20,336 nucleotides of DNA from a virus: the IMG/VR virus record IMGVR_UViG_3300037189_000008, positions 1 to 20,336 of that record, one strand, 5' to 3'. The translations under genes and the position numbers were made by a program. The stretch's first letter is position 1; the number at the start of each line of letters is the position of its first letter. Below, piece after piece: positions 8,309 to 15,520 of this stretch. The notes under the pieces were generated by a model, which made no database searches, was not told the origin of the DNA, and saw nothing but the letters and a program-made list of their open reading frames with translations.

Positions 8309-10408
8309 CTATCGCCTGCCGTCGTTGCGAATGTCAATTCGCGGCGTGCCAAGCTGCCAAGCCACCCCAAGCCCTGTGGACTCAATCCTGAACGCCATTT
8401 GACGCCCGCGCAGGCGAGTATAGACCTGACCGTCAAACTCTTGGATGTTGTACACGCCCCGATTGGTGTAGTTATCGTTGCTCTGTACCGTTGGGTTATC
8501 CGCCTGCCCGTAAGGTGAACCTGAGTTTTGCCGAGGCTTAACTGTCATGGTTACCGCAGGTTGATCCACGTTTGAACCATTAAAGTTAACGTCAGGCAAG
8601 ATACGCCAGACAAACCCAAAGTTGTGACCATCACCAATATCAAAGTCTGACGACTGCACATACGCATCGATTGGCGCGGGGGAGGTTCCAGCCACATCAT
8701 CAACGTTTGACTCATGGTACAACACACGGTTGTCGTAGTTTGTAGCCATTGGGTAGCGACGAATACCAGAGTCAAGCCATGCCGTGCGAGCCATCGAGCC
8801 GTAATACCAGACGCGATCAAGGTAGTTGTAAATCACATACTTATCGACGGTGTTTGATGTGCCTGAACAGTAGAACCACCAGACCTCGTTGTAACCTTCA
8901 TTGCCGCCACAGAACACTTGGTATGACTGATCTTGGTTGATGTCGTCAAAAATATACTGGCGCAGTGAACAGGGCAGTGTTTCTACACGACCTGAGTACA
9001 TGTAGAACTTGTCCGTACCCATCCAGTAGGTTACGTTGTTGATTGTGATCATTGAGTTTGGCGAGATGACGGAAATGTTGTCCATCAAAATCTCAAACTT
9101 CCAAACGTATGGCGGTCCAAGGTACTGCATTGAATACAGGCATGAATCAGTCCAAACCAGAATCTCTTGGCGCGTTGCAATTGCTTGCATGATGTACGAA
9201 CCGTTGGACAGCCTGAACTCACCGGCTTGGTTTGTTACCTCTGGAACCCATTGGTAAGCATTGGCTTGATCAGACCAACGCACAAGCATCGGATCAAACG
9301 TGGTGTTTGGGATGCCTGACACATAAGGATTTGCACCAAAAGCAATAATAAAACGCTGAATTGCAGAAGCAATCACTTGGTACGTCTCATACGGCACATA
9401 CGTGCCTGAGTAGCCTTCAGACGTTGACAGGTCGGATAAGAGCTGTGCGCGTGTTGATACACCAGTGCTGGCTTTCCAGTAATAAATAGCTCCTGCGCGA
9501 GGTGCAATCACCAAGTCTTGACCGTAGTTGTCATCTGACCACAAGCGTAATTGATTACCGATTGTTGTAACCGCACCAGACCCCCAGCCGCCACGACCCC
9601 ATGTACCCGAACCCCAGCCTGTGCCAGTAACGTATGTATCTAGACCGGTGTTAATTTGATACGCAGCAACAACAGCAGCCCCGCCACCAGACGTAGCACT
9701 GGTTGAGAACACGCCGCTAACATTGAAGGTGTATGTGTTAGCGTTGATGATGTTGTAGATTTCTTGCTCAGCGTTCAGGTTGCCCGTAGTAAATCCATCA
9801 AAAGCTGTTGCACCACTGAAAGTCACAAAATCATTTTTTGTTGCGCCGTTTGCCACATCGGTAACTGTAATGGTCGAACAACCCACTGCCGCACCGGTTG
9901 GATGAGTTGCAGCCGTTGTGCCGTTATAGCCACGAATCAAACCATTTAAGACGTTGCCAGTCTTGCTGGTAAAGAAAATCTGTTCAGTGCCGATCTTGAT
10001 GATGCCGGGCGAGTTTGAAAACGACGCACCAGAAACCAAAGTTAAGCTTGTAGCCGTTGCGGTAATGCTGCCATTCAATGTGCTGTAGGCAGAAGCAAAC
10101 GGGTTGTTTGCCATTGGGTTAACGGTCTTGCGGATCGGGGTAATGTCGTAGTACGTACCGCCAAGCTCAATGTAGTATTTAAGGCTTGTGCCAACACCAA
10201 GGTAATTGTTGCCAGACAGGTCAACCCAATTCCACAGCGAACGCGCAGTGCCTAGGTATGTGTTGTCAGACAGCCGAGTCCAGCCGCCAATCTTTTCGGG
10301 AAAGCCTGAGCGAAACCGAATTTTGTCCCCGTCATACCACCCGCCTTCGTTGGCGTAGTCAGTACCCTCGCGGTTTAAACCGGGTCTGAACTGAAGTTTC
10401 TGGAGCAT
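8309..10408 (-). CDS. Tail nozzle protein (P22 gp10 / SU10 nozzle-like)
   Basis: This 699-residue protein opens with the sequence typical of podovirus tail hub or nozzle proteins: MLQKLQFRPGLNREGTDYAN, then GGWYDGDKIRFRSGFPEKIGGW (22-43). These form the lower tail tube and plug through which DNA leaves. The propeller-like body has LWNWVDLSGNNYLGVGTSLKYYI (59-80) and later strands such as LRLWSDDNYGQDLVIAPRAGAIYYWKAS and MLVRWSDQANAYQWVPE, with YWMGTDKFYMYSGRVETLPC and the C-terminal QEFDGQVYTRLRGRQMAFRIES. Two insertions appear: residues about 113-177 match a module shared with two other proteins, and 179-254 form a second Ig-like module. The W/G-rich segment GTGWGSGTWGRGGWGSG is at 262-278. 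It lies 2 bases after the endolysin stop. Confidence 0.82.
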   Translation of the reverse strand: MLQKLQFRPGLNREGTDYANEGGWYDGDKIRFRSGFPEKIGGWTRLSDNTYLGTARSLWNWVDLSGNNYLGVGTSLKYYIELGGTYYDITPIRKTVNPMANNPFASAYSTLNGSITATATSLTLVSGASFSNSPGIIKIGTEQIFFTSKTGNVLNGLIRGYNGTTAATHPTGAAVGCSTITVTDVANGATKNDFVTFSGATAFDGFTTGNLNAEQEIYNIINANTYTFNVSGVFSTSATSGGGAAVVAAYQINTGLDTYVTGTGWGSGTWGRGGWGSGAVTTIGNQLRLWSDDNYGQDLVIAPRAGAIYYWKASTGVSTRAQLLSDLSTSEGYSGTYVPYETYQVIASAIQRFIIAFGANPYVSGIPNTTFDPMLVRWSDQANAYQWVPEVTNQAGEFRLSNGSYIMQAIATRQEILVWTDSCLYSMQYLGPPYVWKFEILMDNISVISPNSMITINNVTYWMGTDKFYMYSGRVETLPCSLRQYIFDDINQDQSYQVFCGGNEGYNEVWWFYCSGTSNTVDKYVIYNYLDRVWYYGSMARTAWLDSGIRRYPMATNYDNRVLYHESNVDDVAGTSPAPIDAYVQSSDFDIGDGHNFGFVWRILPDVNFNGSNVDQPAVTMTVKPRQNSGSPYGQADNPTVQSNDNYTNRGVYNIQEFDGQVYTRLRGRQMAFRIESTGLGVAWQLGTPRIDIRNDGRR

Positions 10409-10410
10409 TT

Positions 10411-10944
10411 TTAGCCCACCATCTTTAAAGCACGTTGACGAACAATTTCTGCACGATTAAGCCAGCCTTGTTCGTATTTTGGGTTCTTTAAACTTTTATA
10501 CCACGCCACTTTTTCGTCGGTAAACTTGTTGACAAGTTCTGTGGAATTAAACTTACTGACCGCAGCTAACGTTAACGGACCGATTGCCCCGTCAGGCGTT
10601 GCACCAACAGCACTTTGCAAAGTCTTAGCACCGCGACCAACCCCAGCATTAACAGCGAGGTCAAACACAAGATAATCCACACCGTTTGGCAAATCGTTGC
10701 AATGAGCCGCATCCCAGAATTTACGGCGGTACATGGGTTCAACCAACGCATGAGTGAGGTTACGCATTTCTTTTTCGTTTGACTGTCTACCAACCCAAGA
10801 CTCCCAAGTTGTTTGCGTTACACCAAGATTGGTGCAGCCTTTTCTGCCATCAGGAAGCCAGTTGCCATTGTCATCAGGGTCGTCACTAAACCCGCCTTCT
10901 GACTCTTGCATGTAGTCAAACGATTGTTTCCAGTTGTCTTTCAT
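10411..10944 (-). CDS. Endolysin, GH108 muramidase with C-terminal peptidoglycan-binding domain
   Basis: This 177-residue protein starts with the GH108 catalytic region. E16 in ESEGGFSDDPDD is the expected catalytic glutamate, followed by the NLGVT motif (39-43), where the family has a TNxGIT-like sequence. It would cut the glycan backbone of peptidoglycan. The C-terminal part has FWDAAHCNDLPNGVDYLVFDLAVNAG (77-102), the PG-binding-3 type pattern, and a repeat-like stretch with TPDGAIGPLTLAAV (116-129), then EKVAWYKSLKNPKYEQGWLNRAEIVRQRAL. There is no signal peptide, so export depends on the holin, to which it is coupled by ATGA. No spanin pair was seen nearby. The length is normal for this family. 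Confidence 0.88.
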   Translation of the reverse strand: MKDNWKQSFDYMQESEGGFSDDPDDNGNWLPDGRKGCTNLGVTQTTWESWVGRQSNEKEMRNLTHALVEPMYRRKFWDAAHCNDLPNGVDYLVFDLAVNAGVGRGAKTLQSAVGATPDGAIGPLTLAAVSKFNSTELVNKFTDEKVAWYKSLKNPKYEQGWLNRAEIVRQRALKMVG

Positions 10945-11306
10945 TTCTTTTGCGAGTAAAACAAGGTGCGGTCACCAAACAAGTAGAACCCAACGGCTGA
11001 AGCAAAGTTATTTACGGCAGGGCTGTCTTGACCAGACAACTGCATGAATGCCCAAGTGCCAAGCACAATTAGCCCAACAGACGGGCGCATAAGCCTCACA
11101 ACAGCTTCAACCCACGGATAGGTTGTGCCAGTACCACCAGCAGCGTTCATCGCCTGAAACATCTGCAAATCAGTCTGGCGCATCTGGACGTATTCGTTGA
11201 TGTTCACTGGCTTGTAAACGTCGGTCTGAATAAAACGACCTATAAGGGATTTCCCTAGGTCTACGGCAAGTGGGCCAAGCGCAGCAAGGATGGTTAGCGG
11301 GTCCAT
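10941..11306 (-). CDS. Holin (GTA-type 3-TM family)
   Basis: This 121-residue protein has an N-terminal hydrophobic, partly amphipathic segment (about 3-25, LTILAALGPLAVDLGKSLIG), a middle soluble helix (NEYVQMRQTDLQMFQAMNAAG), then PWVEAVVRLMRPSVGLIVLGTWAFMQL with a clear membrane helix (about 76-90) preceded by the RLMRPS motif typical of gene-transfer-agent-type 3-TM holins. A last hydrophobic segment is at 98-111 (VNNFASAVGFYLFG). It would form inner-membrane lesions that let the endolysin reach peptidoglycan. Its stop overlaps the muramidase start (ATGA), the usual holin-lysin coupling, which strongly supports the call. The C-terminus is basic (YSQKK). Confidence 0.82.
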   Translation of the reverse strand: MDPLTILAALGPLAVDLGKSLIGRFIQTDVYKPVNINEYVQMRQTDLQMFQAMNAAGGTGTTYPWVEAVVRLMRPSVGLIVLGTWAFMQLSGQDSPAVNNFASAVGFYLFGDRTLFYSQKK

Positions 11307-11309
11307 AGC

Positions 11310-11510
11310 TTATCCAAACGTAATAGCAAACATCGGCACAGAGGTTGCGTGAATCTCAACGTTCTGTTGTGGCGTGGCTAGGTCAGCACCGCAGTCTGAG
11401 CATTGCGCTTTGTCCAGCTCTTCTTGGGTTACGTCCGCACTGCAACTCGGGCAGAGAATTTCAATCTTGTGCGCGGCTTCTGTATCAGTTGCTTGGTTTT
11501 CGATAATCAT
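11310..11510 (-). CDS. Small zinc-ribbon protein
   Basis: This 66-residue protein has four cysteines in two CxxC knuckles, C20-x2-C23 and C37-x2-C40, separated by 13 residues. That is a typical zinc ribbon, with an acidic flexible N-terminus and a hydrophobic end (SVPMFAITFG). The start overlaps the upstream stop by one base (TGATG), so it is coupled to the fibre gene. The holin gene begins 3 bases after its stop. Function is unknown; such mini zinc ribbons in phages may mediate protein or nucleic-acid contacts. It is too small to be an enzyme. It is the second zinc-ribbon protein of the window, with shorter knuckle spacing than the one at 19104-19526. Confidence 0.7.
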   Translation of the reverse strand: MIIENQATDTEAAHKIEILCPSCSADVTQEELDKAQCSDCGADLATPQQNVEIHATSVPMFAITFG

Positions 11511-11935
11511 CAGAACGTACCTCCAGAGAGTGTAATGGCAGAGTAAAAGCCAGTTGATCCGTCACAGTATACGTTCTGCTTTACGCCGTTACCAACAGTT
11601 ACCGTTGCGCCTGTTGAGGCTTTAAACACGATGGGGAACCCGCCGGTGGTGTTGTTGTAGACGACGTAAGCCTTATTGACCAGCGGAGCCACGACGTTGC
11701 GCTGAGCGGTCAGTGTGCCTGTTGCTATGATAACCGCGTTACGTGCTTCGTCTGACAGCCCGTTTAAATCAGTTAGCGTGTAGTCAGCATCCAGCATGGT
11801 AATTGTCTGCACCCCAGTGATTGCCTGTTCAAGCAATGTGCCAAGGTTCTTGTTGGTCGTTTGACCCCATGTACCGGACTGTTCGCCGTCACCGATAAGT
11901 TCGATTTTGAGTGATGGTGAGTAAGTTGATGGCAT
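11510..11935 (-). CDS. Small tail/fibre-associated structural protein
   Basis: This 141-residue protein opens with MPSTYSPSLKIELIGDGEQSGTWGQTTNKNLGTLLEQAITG, a segment common at the N-terminus of phage fibre or baseplate-attached proteins, where it probably docks to the virion. Beta strands rich in Val/Thr follow (QTITMLDADYTLTDLNG, RNAVIIATGTLTAQRNVVAP, NKAYVVYNNTTGGFPIVFKAS), ending in VYCDGSTGFYSAITLSGGTF. The motif GLSDEARNAVI at 59-69 belongs to the same pattern. It closes the fibre cassette. Its TGA stop and the next ATG share one base (TGATG). The virion role is likely, though whether it carries a separate tip or only docks other fibres is unknown. Confidence 0.75.
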   Translation of the reverse strand: MPSTYSPSLKIELIGDGEQSGTWGQTTNKNLGTLLEQAITGVQTITMLDADYTLTDLNGLSDEARNAVIIATGTLTAQRNVVAPLVNKAYVVYNNTTGGFPIVFKASTGATVTVGNGVKQNVYCDGSTGFYSAITLSGGTF

Positions 11936-11947
11936 AGTAAATCCTTT

Positions 11948-12613
11948 TTAAGCAGCCAATACGTCTTGCCAATTGTTAGTCTGTGAAGCGTTTACGTCAA
12001 CCCAATTTGCTGTTTGCGCGGGGACAATGTCGCTCCAGACCATGAAGTCACCAATCCTGCCGTAGGCGGTCAGTCCAGTCACAAAGACATCAGCGTTTGC
12101 CGTGGCGTTGACGTTGCCTAAGCGTGTAGTACCCGTGACGCCGGTGACATTAACAACTACGGTTGAGAAGGCAGTTGCCGTGCCAAGAGCAGTTGTACCG
12201 CGCACTCCAGTAACGTTAACAACCGCGCTCTGCACAACGTAGGCAATACCAACCGAGCCTGTGCCTGTCACGCCCGTAACAGCAGCACTTACGTCAGCGG
12301 TAGCAATAACCGAGTGAACCGAACCTGTACCAACCACACCTGTTGGAGTTACGTTAGCAGTACCAGTAACCGAAGCTGTGCCTAGCGCAGTAGTACCACG
12401 CACATAAGTGACGTTTACCGAAGCACCCGCATTTACCGTTGCAGTGCCAAGAGCTGTTGTGCCACGTACTCCAGTAAGCGTAACGCTTGCATCTGCCGTA
12501 ATGCTAACCGAGCGAACCGAACCTGTGCCAATTAAACCCGTTACGTTAATGCTTACCGAATCTACCCCCGTAGCCGCAAACGATGCACCAGCAATCGGGG
12601 TAAACCCAAGCAT
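11948..12613 (-). CDS. Beta-repeat protein with exact 22-residue periodicity
   Basis: This 221-residue protein consists almost wholly of tandem repeats. The motif VTGVRGTTALGTA and variants recur with the TG pair at residues 25, 47, 69, 91, 113, 135, 157 and 179, an exact spacing of 22. Each unit alternates short Val/Thr strands with a Gly turn, as in beta-solenoid or beta-helix shafts. The last copy is degenerate (LTAYGRIGDF). A different tail follows: W193-SDI, W204-VDV and W215-QDV are spaced 11 residues apart with QT in the two linkers. No Cys, signal peptide or catalytic motif is seen. Sitting in the fibre cassette, it is probably an elongated fibre, spike or surface-attached protein, with the Trp repeat as binding or trimer-tip element. 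The role is inferred. Confidence 0.7.
   Translation of the reverse strand: MLGFTPIAGASFAATGVDSVSINVTGLIGTGSVRSVSITADASVTLTGVRGTTALGTATVNAGASVNVTYVRGTTALGTASVTGTANVTPTGVVGTGSVHSVIATADVSAAVTGVTGTGSVGIAYVVQSAVVNVTGVRGTTALGTATAFSTVVVNVTGVTGTTRLGNVNATANADVFVTGLTAYGRIGDFMVWSDIVPAQTANWVDVNASQTNNWQDVLAA
12047..12544 (-). repeat. 66-bp in-frame tandem repeats (seven to eight copies)
   Basis: The 22-residue repeats of the gene at 11948-12613 are also visible as DNA repeats of 66 bases. For example, the similar strings starting at 12180 and 12444 on the plus strand (both beginning GTGCCAAGAG) are 264 bases apart, exactly four units. Copies differ mainly at third codon positions and in two sub-types, GTGSV and GTTALG. 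All copies keep the reading frame. Confidence 0.85.
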
Positions 12614-12617
12614 TTAT

Positions 12618-13133
12618 TTACGCTCCAGTAGGGGGTGTGTAATTCGGGTCATGCGCCCAAACCACAGGTGGCAAAGCAGCTAACTGGTCAACAGTCGTGC
12701 AAGCGTTAATTGCCGTGATGTAGTCGGCAGCCTGTGTGCGAATTGTTTGACGCCATGTGTTCCAGTTGGGTGCGACTGTGCCGCCTGTTTCAACAGCCTT
12801 AACAACCATCCAGTCGGTTGGCAAGAGGATTGAGTAAGCCGCTGCGTTTGTTGCGTTGACCGCATTAGACTGGCACTCAAACAAGTCTTTAGGCGTAGCG
12901 GTGTAGTTAATCTCAACCACCGTGCCGTTGTAGACAGGTGCGTCTTGGCTAATCCAATAATAGACATCTGAAGGATATTGACCGTACACCACATCAACCA
13001 TGCCGATAGCCGCCTTTTCTTCGGGGCTAGACAGGTTGCACCAATTGGCTGGGTATTGCGTACCATCCCACTCAAAAGCTGTGCCAGCGGGGATTAACAT
13101 GGCGATAACGCCGTTGGAAATGATTGCAAACAT
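12618..13133 (-). CDS. Probable tail fibre assembly/attachment protein
   Basis: This 171-residue protein has a short beta N-terminus (MFAIISNGVIAMLIPAGTAFEWDGTQYPANW), a SSPEEKAAIGMVDVVYG segment (35-51), and a C-terminal helical region LLPTDWMVVKAVE (103-115), NWNTWRQTIRTQAADYITAI (123-142), then DQLAALPPVVW. The TDWMV ... WRQxIR pattern is like tail fibre assembly and DUF4376-type proteins, which help fibres fold or attach and are typically coded right after the fibre gene, as here. The ribosome site TAGGAAAA includes the fibre gene's TAG stop. The last codons of this gene (GGAGCG) form the ribosome site of the next gene. Assembly role is inferred; it could instead be a minor fibre component. 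Confidence 0.65.
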   Translation of the reverse strand: MFAIISNGVIAMLIPAGTAFEWDGTQYPANWCNLSSPEEKAAIGMVDVVYGQYPSDVYYWISQDAPVYNGTVVEINYTATPKDLFECQSNAVNATNAAAYSILLPTDWMVVKAVETGGTVAPNWNTWRQTIRTQAADYITAINACTTVDQLAALPPVVWAHDPNYTPPTGA

Positions 13134-13141
13134 TTGTTTTC

Positions 13142-15520
13142 CTATTGAGCAAGGCTGTTGCGGAAAGGGTTACTTGCGAAGGCGGCGTATATGTATGTGC
13201 CACCAGATGCGTTAATTGCAGCAGAGTTATTTCTAATTTTGAACCCATTTGAAAGCGCATCAAAATCTTGCGTTGTTGCTGTGTACTCAGCATCAGAAGT
13301 GTTAGGGTAAAGAATTGAACTCATAGCGTTGTATGGTGTTCTTGCTGTATCCCAAATACGCCAATCGCTTGTTGTGTCTGTGCGCTTATAAAGAATAAAC
13401 CGAGGTTTAAACCCAAGGTATACAAACACACCGTCCGTGCTGCCGTTACCAGTTAAGCTACCAAACGCTGAGTATCCTGCTATAGGTGTCCAGCAGTAGG
13501 CAACATAACCTAAACCACTTTCGTTTGCGTACGAAAGAGCCGCCGGTGTAAACACTGATGATGTTGGCGCAGCAATGGCGCTACCAGCATTTAAACCGCT
13601 GGTGTTGTTCAAAAACAAAGTCTGCGTAGCCGTAGACCACAATACACCGCAACCTTGTACAACCCAGTTATACGTTGATGCACGACCTTTCTCAATAATC
13701 AACGATGGCTTGACACCAAGCCCATGACCAACCGTTGCACCGTTTGTGCCGTTACCTGTGTAAGTGACAATCGAAAATCCGGCAGACGCATTAACGCTCA
13801 CAGTCGATGTGATTGAGCCGTTGGTGTTGCTTGATGTTGAACCTTGCCCTGCTTGCCATTGCCAGCCGACAAAAGTTTGACCGCTATCGTTTGATGCAAG
13901 GTATGTTCCGCTACTAGTGCTTACTGTAAACCCATTGCTGTTAAACGATGTAAGCAGATTAAAAGTGGCTTCTGCATTAGTTGAATTGGATGATAAGTCC
14001 TTACCAACACCACGCACAGAATCTTCTAAATAATTGCCGTACCCCAATGAACGACATTTAACCCATACTAGGTCGGGTTTAAACGCACCCGCATTAACAA
14101 TACTTTGTGTCGAGCCATTACCCGTATACAACGTAGCATCCATCACCGTGTTGCCCTTGAGGATGGTGCTTGTTGGCAAATTGTATGTGTTCAGGGCTAC
14201 AAAACCTGTGGGGGGTGTGTATGAAAACGGACGCTGACCAAAGTTAATAGTTGATGAACCGGAAGATGAATACGCCCCAACAACACGGTCTACGCCAGTA
14301 GAAATGGTTGTTACTTGCCCAGTACCCGCAGCAGGATTGCCTGAATTTTGCCAAGTGCCATTTTTAGCGACCCACACTTTACCTGTGTCAGCGTCCCAAG
14401 CAAAACCAAGCAAATCGCCATCGGTAAATGAACTAACGGTAAGCACAGATGAACCGTTATAGTAAATGTCACCGCCCTGAAAATAACCAAATGAATTGGC
14501 ATCGTAGCCGGGCCAATACGTTCCAAGCCCCGCCACATACAAGCCTGAAATTGGAAAATTAGCACCTGCACCACTATTGCTAACAAACTCCCAATAAAAC
14601 TTACCTGTCCGAGCAGCAATTGTTGAACGCTTGCCGCCGCTGCCCGATATATTAAGGTTGCCACCCGCAAGCGTACCCGTCATGCCTGTTTCTGCATTCA
14701 ACGGATTCAATACACAATAGTTAGCCGCCGTAGCACTCGTCAACGTAGGCACATCAGCCATGCTGTCATACGTCACACCAGCCGTGATGCTGATGTTGTT
14801 CGTTGTCCAGTAATTGCCGTTGCCTGAGAAGTCTTTACCCAAGCCTACGTTGCTGCTTGTAGTCAGCGCAGAGTTGTCTGTGAAGGGGAGATAAAAACCG
14901 TTTGTGCCGTATGTGCCTGTGTACCGTGCGGGTTGCCATACGCCTGTGAGAACGTTGGTTGAGCCGAATGATGAGGGGGTTAGGGCTTGACCGTCAATGA
15001 AGTTGACTTCTGCTAGGTAGCCGTCAAAATACTGCGCTGATGTTAAATACCCAATATTGGTTGCTGTCGATGCTGTGTTTAATGCCCATTCCGCCGCACT
15101 TGGCCCAGTACTTGTGCCAAACGATGTGATTTGCACGCCATTAACGTATAGGTTAAGCGCAGTAGAGCTGTTGCTTGCAACAACAAAATGATACCAAGCA
15201 GATGGGTCACGAAATACTTGCGTTGTAACACGTCGTGATTGCACTGTGCTGCTGACGTAATTGATAACTTCTAGCTGGTTGTTTGTGAATTTAATTGACG
15301 ATTCGTTTGTGCCGCCGTTAACGCCATTACCAAATAAAATAGCGGCATTGCCAGAAGGCCAATTTCCAATCTTGACCCAAGCGCTCCAAGTCCACACAGC
15401 GTTGTTAGTAACTGTGCCAGTATTAGTCCGATTCAAATACGCAGACGCACTCGCCCTAAACCGCAGCGAGCGTGTGAGGTTGTAGCCTGTAGGGTTAGCG
15501 CCAGCTAATACCGGAAACAT
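13142..15520 (-). CDS. Large tail fibre with LamG-like, SPRY-like and DUF7483-like domains
   Basis: This 792-residue protein is the main receptor-binding candidate. Residues about 17-190 form a LamG/concanavalin-like jelly roll (RSLRFRASASAYLNR, WTWSAWVKIG, WYHFVVASNSSTALNLYVNG, GYLAEVNFIDGQALTPSSFG), a fold that often binds glycans. Residues about 255-440 look like a SPRY domain (GKFYWEFVSNS, SFGYFQGGDIYYNG, FTDGDLLGFAWDADTGKVWVAKNGTW). Residues about 460-785 contain three related repeats opening with TGNGS/T and a GxKP strand (465, 587, 689) and match the DUF7483 type found on phage fibres. It is coupled to the preceding fibre gene by TAATG. Its TAG stop starts the TAGGAAAA ribosome site of the likely assembly gene. 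The domain calls are from motif reading; the exact receptor is unknown. Confidence 0.85.
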   Translation of the reverse strand: MFPVLAGANPTGYNLTRSLRFRASASAYLNRTNTGTVTNNAVWTWSAWVKIGNWPSGNAAILFGNGVNGGTNESSIKFTNNQLEVINYVSSTVQSRRVTTQVFRDPSAWYHFVVASNSSTALNLYVNGVQITSFGTSTGPSAAEWALNTASTATNIGYLTSAQYFDGYLAEVNFIDGQALTPSSFGSTNVLTGVWQPARYTGTYGTNGFYLPFTDNSALTTSSNVGLGKDFSGNGNYWTTNNISITAGVTYDSMADVPTLTSATAANYCVLNPLNAETGMTGTLAGGNLNISGSGGKRSTIAARTGKFYWEFVSNSGAGANFPISGLYVAGLGTYWPGYDANSFGYFQGGDIYYNGSSVLTVSSFTDGDLLGFAWDADTGKVWVAKNGTWQNSGNPAAGTGQVTTISTGVDRVVGAYSSSGSSTINFGQRPFSYTPPTGFVALNTYNLPTSTILKGNTVMDATLYTGNGSTQSIVNAGAFKPDLVWVKCRSLGYGNYLEDSVRGVGKDLSSNSTNAEATFNLLTSFNSNGFTVSTSSGTYLASNDSGQTFVGWQWQAGQGSTSSNTNGSITSTVSVNASAGFSIVTYTGNGTNGATVGHGLGVKPSLIIEKGRASTYNWVVQGCGVLWSTATQTLFLNNTSGLNAGSAIAAPTSSVFTPAALSYANESGLGYVAYCWTPIAGYSAFGSLTGNGSTDGVFVYLGFKPRFILYKRTDTTSDWRIWDTARTPYNAMSSILYPNTSDAEYTATTQDFDALSNGFKIRNNSAAINASGGTYIYAAFASNPFRNSLAQ

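Noticed and set aside
8295-8311. Small inverted repeat AGGGT-AA-ACCCT type between the nozzle and C1q-like genes
   Set aside because: The stem is only 5 bases with a 2-base loop and no T-run follows. It holds the ribosome site region and is too weak for a terminator.
12047-12544. Regular DNA repeats that could suggest a CRISPR array
   Set aside because: The period is 66 bases with no repeat-spacer alternation, every copy stays in one reading frame, and the protein repeats explain the pattern.
12680-13293. Minus-strand frames at 12680-13075 and 13072-13293
   Set aside because: They overlap the fibre-assembly and large fibre genes in another frame, without a suitable ribosome site or recognisable protein.
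13142-15520. Possible diversity-generating retroelement target in the large fibre
   Set aside because: No reverse transcriptase gene, template repeat or matching variable repeat is visible in the window.
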